A DNA stretch of 23,891 bases, from the NCBI GenBank assembly GCA_031272655.1, contig JAISTJ010000187.1, positions 1 through 23,891 of the forward strand. Direction: 5' to 3'. The notes below the pieces were generated by a model. The model worked only from the letters and a program-made list of their open reading frames with translations. It made no database searches and was not told the origin of the DNA. Each line of letters opens with the position of its first letter. Position 1 is the stretch's first letter. Below, piece by piece: positions 22,361 to 23,891 of this stretch. Source of the stretch: Tannerella sp. (GTDB lineage Bacteria; Bacteroidota; Bacteroidia; Bacteroidales; Tannerellaceae). A program made the translations under genes and the position numbers.

Positions 22361-22380
22361 AATCAATTATTTAGAAATTA

Positions 22381-23664
22381 TTAATCTCGAATGACGACAT
22401 CCCAGATGCCGGCATTGCGTTCGAGTTCGACCAAGGAAACAAGACTGTTGAAGAGGGCTTCAATATATGAGGTGCGCAGGTCGTCGTAAGTCTGCTGTGC
22501 GGAGAGGACTTCAAGGCGGGACGTCTCGCCGCGCTGATAGCTGTAAATCTTGCCGTTAAGGATAGATAACGCCTTGTCCATCATGCCTGTCTCGAAACGT
22601 CGAGCCTGTAGAGTAGCCGACTGGTATTTGCGAAGGCTTTGCATCACTGATGTTTGCACTTCCAGTTCAGCCTGTTGATAGTTGAGTTCGGCCTGCTGAC
22701 GGCGATACTCGGCTGCATGAACGGCGCCTTTGTTGGCATTTGAGAATTTCAACGGCACTGCAATACCGATTGAGATGCCGTTGAACTGTGGCGCGGGAGC
22801 TATTTCGTTGCGCACCTCCGTATTAAAATTGTAGCCGAGCGCGACATCAAAATCCATATTTCGCTCACGCTTAACGACTTTCAGAGCGCGTTGCGCCACA
22901 TCTACATTCTTCATCGCCGCTGCAAGGTCTGCACGGTTTTCGAGTGCTGTCCGCAATAACTCGTCGGCGCTGAAAAGCCGCTCTTCATTTTCAAACTTGC
23001 CGGCAGGTACGTTGATTAAGTTTTTGTCAAACGACCCTGTCCATAAAGCCAATGAGGAACAGGCATTTATCATTTCCGTATGCGCTTCGAGCAGTTCGTT
23101 GGCGGCTATTTCGGCTTCAAGGCGGCTATGTGTAGCGTCCACAATTGTGATTTCGCCAAGCTGAAGCCTGATGCTGTCAGCGTCCGCCAAGCGCAGGATA
23201 TTTTGATAAGAATCTTCCTTGACGGCATATAACTCTCTCTGTTTCACCGCTTCGAGATATGCGGCAGTAGCTTCCGCACGCAGACTGTGGAAAAAGTCTT
23301 CGAGCAACGCCTCGTTGAGTTCTTTTTCGCTTGTGGCAAGGTCAATGTTTGCAGAGCGTTTGCCCACTGTGATAGTCTTGCTTAACTCCACTTCTACCGA
23401 GCGTCCCATCTGCATGCGGCGATCGTCATTATCGGCGTACCCGACGCTTAGCGAGGGGTCGTTGAATACTTTGGCGGCTTTCAGATTGGCTTCGGCTTCA
23501 CTGAGATTCAACTTTTCGGCCGCATAACCGAGATTGCTGCTAAGCACCTGCTCCATAAAAGCATTGTACCCAAGCGGAGAGGTCAAAGCGCTGTCGGCCG
23601 GCGTCGAAGCTGTAGTCCAAGAAGGGACGACAAACGCTCCAATTATTAAATATTTGATATTCAT
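22381..23664 (-). CDS. TolC-family outer membrane efflux protein (CzcC/CusC-like)
   Basis: A 427-residue exported protein with signal peptide (about 1-20) and the twice-repeated long-helix/beta layout of TolC proteins: helical segments near 50-75 and 100-215, beta segment VEVELSKTITVGKRS near 90-104, then a second half near 235-420 with ISIGIAVPLKFSNANKGAV and AAEYRRQQAELNYQQAELEVQTS... type coiled coil. NLSEAEANLKAAKVFNDPSL is the usual opening. Such trimers form the outer membrane duct of a tripartite pump. The gene lies 44 bases after the stop of an RND pump of the heavy-metal type, so it is probably the outer membrane part of a CzcA/CusA-like system exporting metal cations. No adaptor protein (CzcB/CusB type) is inside the window; it may lie upstream of the pump. 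The exported ion is not readable. Confidence 0.88.
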   Translation of the reverse strand: MNIKYLIIGAFVVPSWTTASTPADSALTSPLGYNAFMEQVLSSNLGYAAEKLNLSEAEANLKAAKVFNDPSLSVGYADNDDRRMQMGRSVEVELSKTITVGKRSANIDLATSEKELNEALLEDFFHSLRAEATAAYLEAVKQRELYAVKEDSYQNILRLADADSIRLQLGEITIVDATHSRLEAEIAANELLEAHTEMINACSSLALWTGSFDKNLINVPAGKFENEERLFSADELLRTALENRADLAAAMKNVDVAQRALKVVKRERNMDFDVALGYNFNTEVRNEIAPAPQFNGISIGIAVPLKFSNANKGAVHAAEYRRQQAELNYQQAELEVQTSVMQSLRKYQSATLQARRFETGMMDKALSILNGKIYSYQRGETSRLEVLSAQQTYDDLRTSYIEALFNSLVSLVELERNAGIWDVVIRD

Positions 23665-23703
23665 CTGTTTAACTTTTTTATAAACCTATATTTTTTCAAA
23701 CTG

Positions 23704-23711
23704 CAAATTTA
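23704..23711 (-). promoter_or_regulatory. Possible internal promoter for the TolC-family gene
   Basis: 23711-23704 reads TAAATTTG on the minus strand (TAnnTTTG). It overlaps the stop codon of the RND pump gene and would start RNA near 23697, about 33 bases before the ATG at 23664. No TTTG is found at -33, so it may only add to readthrough from the pump gene. Confidence 0.35.
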
Positions 23712-23891
23712 CATGTTTTTTTTATCATTTTTCGTTTTCGACCGAATATTTCGTTTTTCTATTGTATAATACAGCGCGGGCAGGACGTAGAGGGTGATGA
23801 CGGTGCCGCAGAGGAGACCATAGACGATGACGGTGGCTAAGGGGCGCTGTACGTCGCTGCCTATGCCGGCGCTGAGCGAGGCGGGCAGCAA
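23709..23891 (-). CDS. RND efflux pump inner-membrane subunit (CzcA/CusA-like), C-terminal fragment
   Basis: The last 60 residues of a large membrane protein whose start lies beyond the window. The sequence [19 protein letters not shown], then [23 protein letters not shown], is the typical C-terminal end of heavy-metal-exporting RND permeases (proton antiporters in the inner membrane): the loop before the last transmembrane helix, the helix itself, then a short basic tail ([15 protein letters not shown]). Hydrophobe-amphiphile RND pumps end similarly, but VQRPLA and VLPALYY fit the CzcA/CusA group better. It is upstream of and in line with the TolC-family gene, so they should form one pump. 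Cargo cannot be judged from this part. Confidence 0.85.
   Translation of the reverse strand: MLPASLSAGIGSDVQRPLATVIVYGLLCGTVITLYVLPALYYTIEKRNIRSKTKNDKKNM

Overview
The window looks like chromosomal DNA of a member of the Bacteroidetes, most likely Bacteroidales. The evidence is the promoter style (several TAnnTTTG -7 boxes just upstream of genes, short A/T-rich leaders, little sign of Shine-Dalgarno sequences), many secreted proteins and lipoproteins, a fused aspartokinase/homoserine dehydrogenase, and Bacteroidetes-type glycoside hydrolases. Genus cannot be decided from the sequence. I see no RNA genes, CRISPR array, insertion sequence or phage genes. No stretch over 300 bases lacks a gene; the longest gap is 21296-21550.

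Layout. 1-117 is the start of a leftward aminotransferase, divergent from a rightward WecA/MraY-type sugar-phosphate transferase (302-1417). A leftward block with tight spacing (15, 2 and 38 nt) follows: S10 serine carboxypeptidase (10825-9347), TPR protein with a zinc-peptidase core (9331-6488), GHL10-like lipoprotein (6485-5388), and a 1299-residue SGNH hydrolase / GH78 rhamnosidase chimera (5349-1450). It starts at a clear promoter (10862-10890) and looks like one operon for secreted enzymes acting on both glycan and peptide bonds. Upstream, also leftward, are thrA (13337-10899) and a TlpA-like thioredoxin lipoprotein (14195-13350).

A divergent promoter region (14196-14324) separates these from a rightward GH106-type rhamnosidase lipoprotein (14325-17417). 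Convergent to it is panB (18244-17423), whose probable intrinsic terminator lies inside the GH106 coding sequence. Upstream of panB is an A/T-rich tandem repeat that also supplies the last codons and stop of a secreted class I amidotransferase-like (C26) / membrane dipeptidase (M19) fusion (20234-18309). Next come an HTH regulator-like gene (21295-20327) with an unusual cluster of TGTAC sites upstream of its promoter, a purine nucleoside phosphorylase (22360-21551), a TolC-family outer membrane protein (23664-22381) and the C-terminus of an RND efflux pump (23709-23891).

How they work together. GH78, SGNH, GHL10 and GH106 suggest scavenging of rhamnose-containing, perhaps acetylated glycans; S10, the HExxH protein and C26-M19 suggest peptide breakdown in the periplasm or outside the cell. 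There is no SusC/SusD pair or sigma/anti-sigma gene, so this is not a standard polysaccharide utilisation locus. ThrA, PanB, the aminotransferase and PNP are housekeeping enzymes. The less ordinary features are the C26-M19 fusion, the glycan-plus-peptide operon, the TPR-gluzincin-TPR protein, and the phased operator-like array at 21375-21484.
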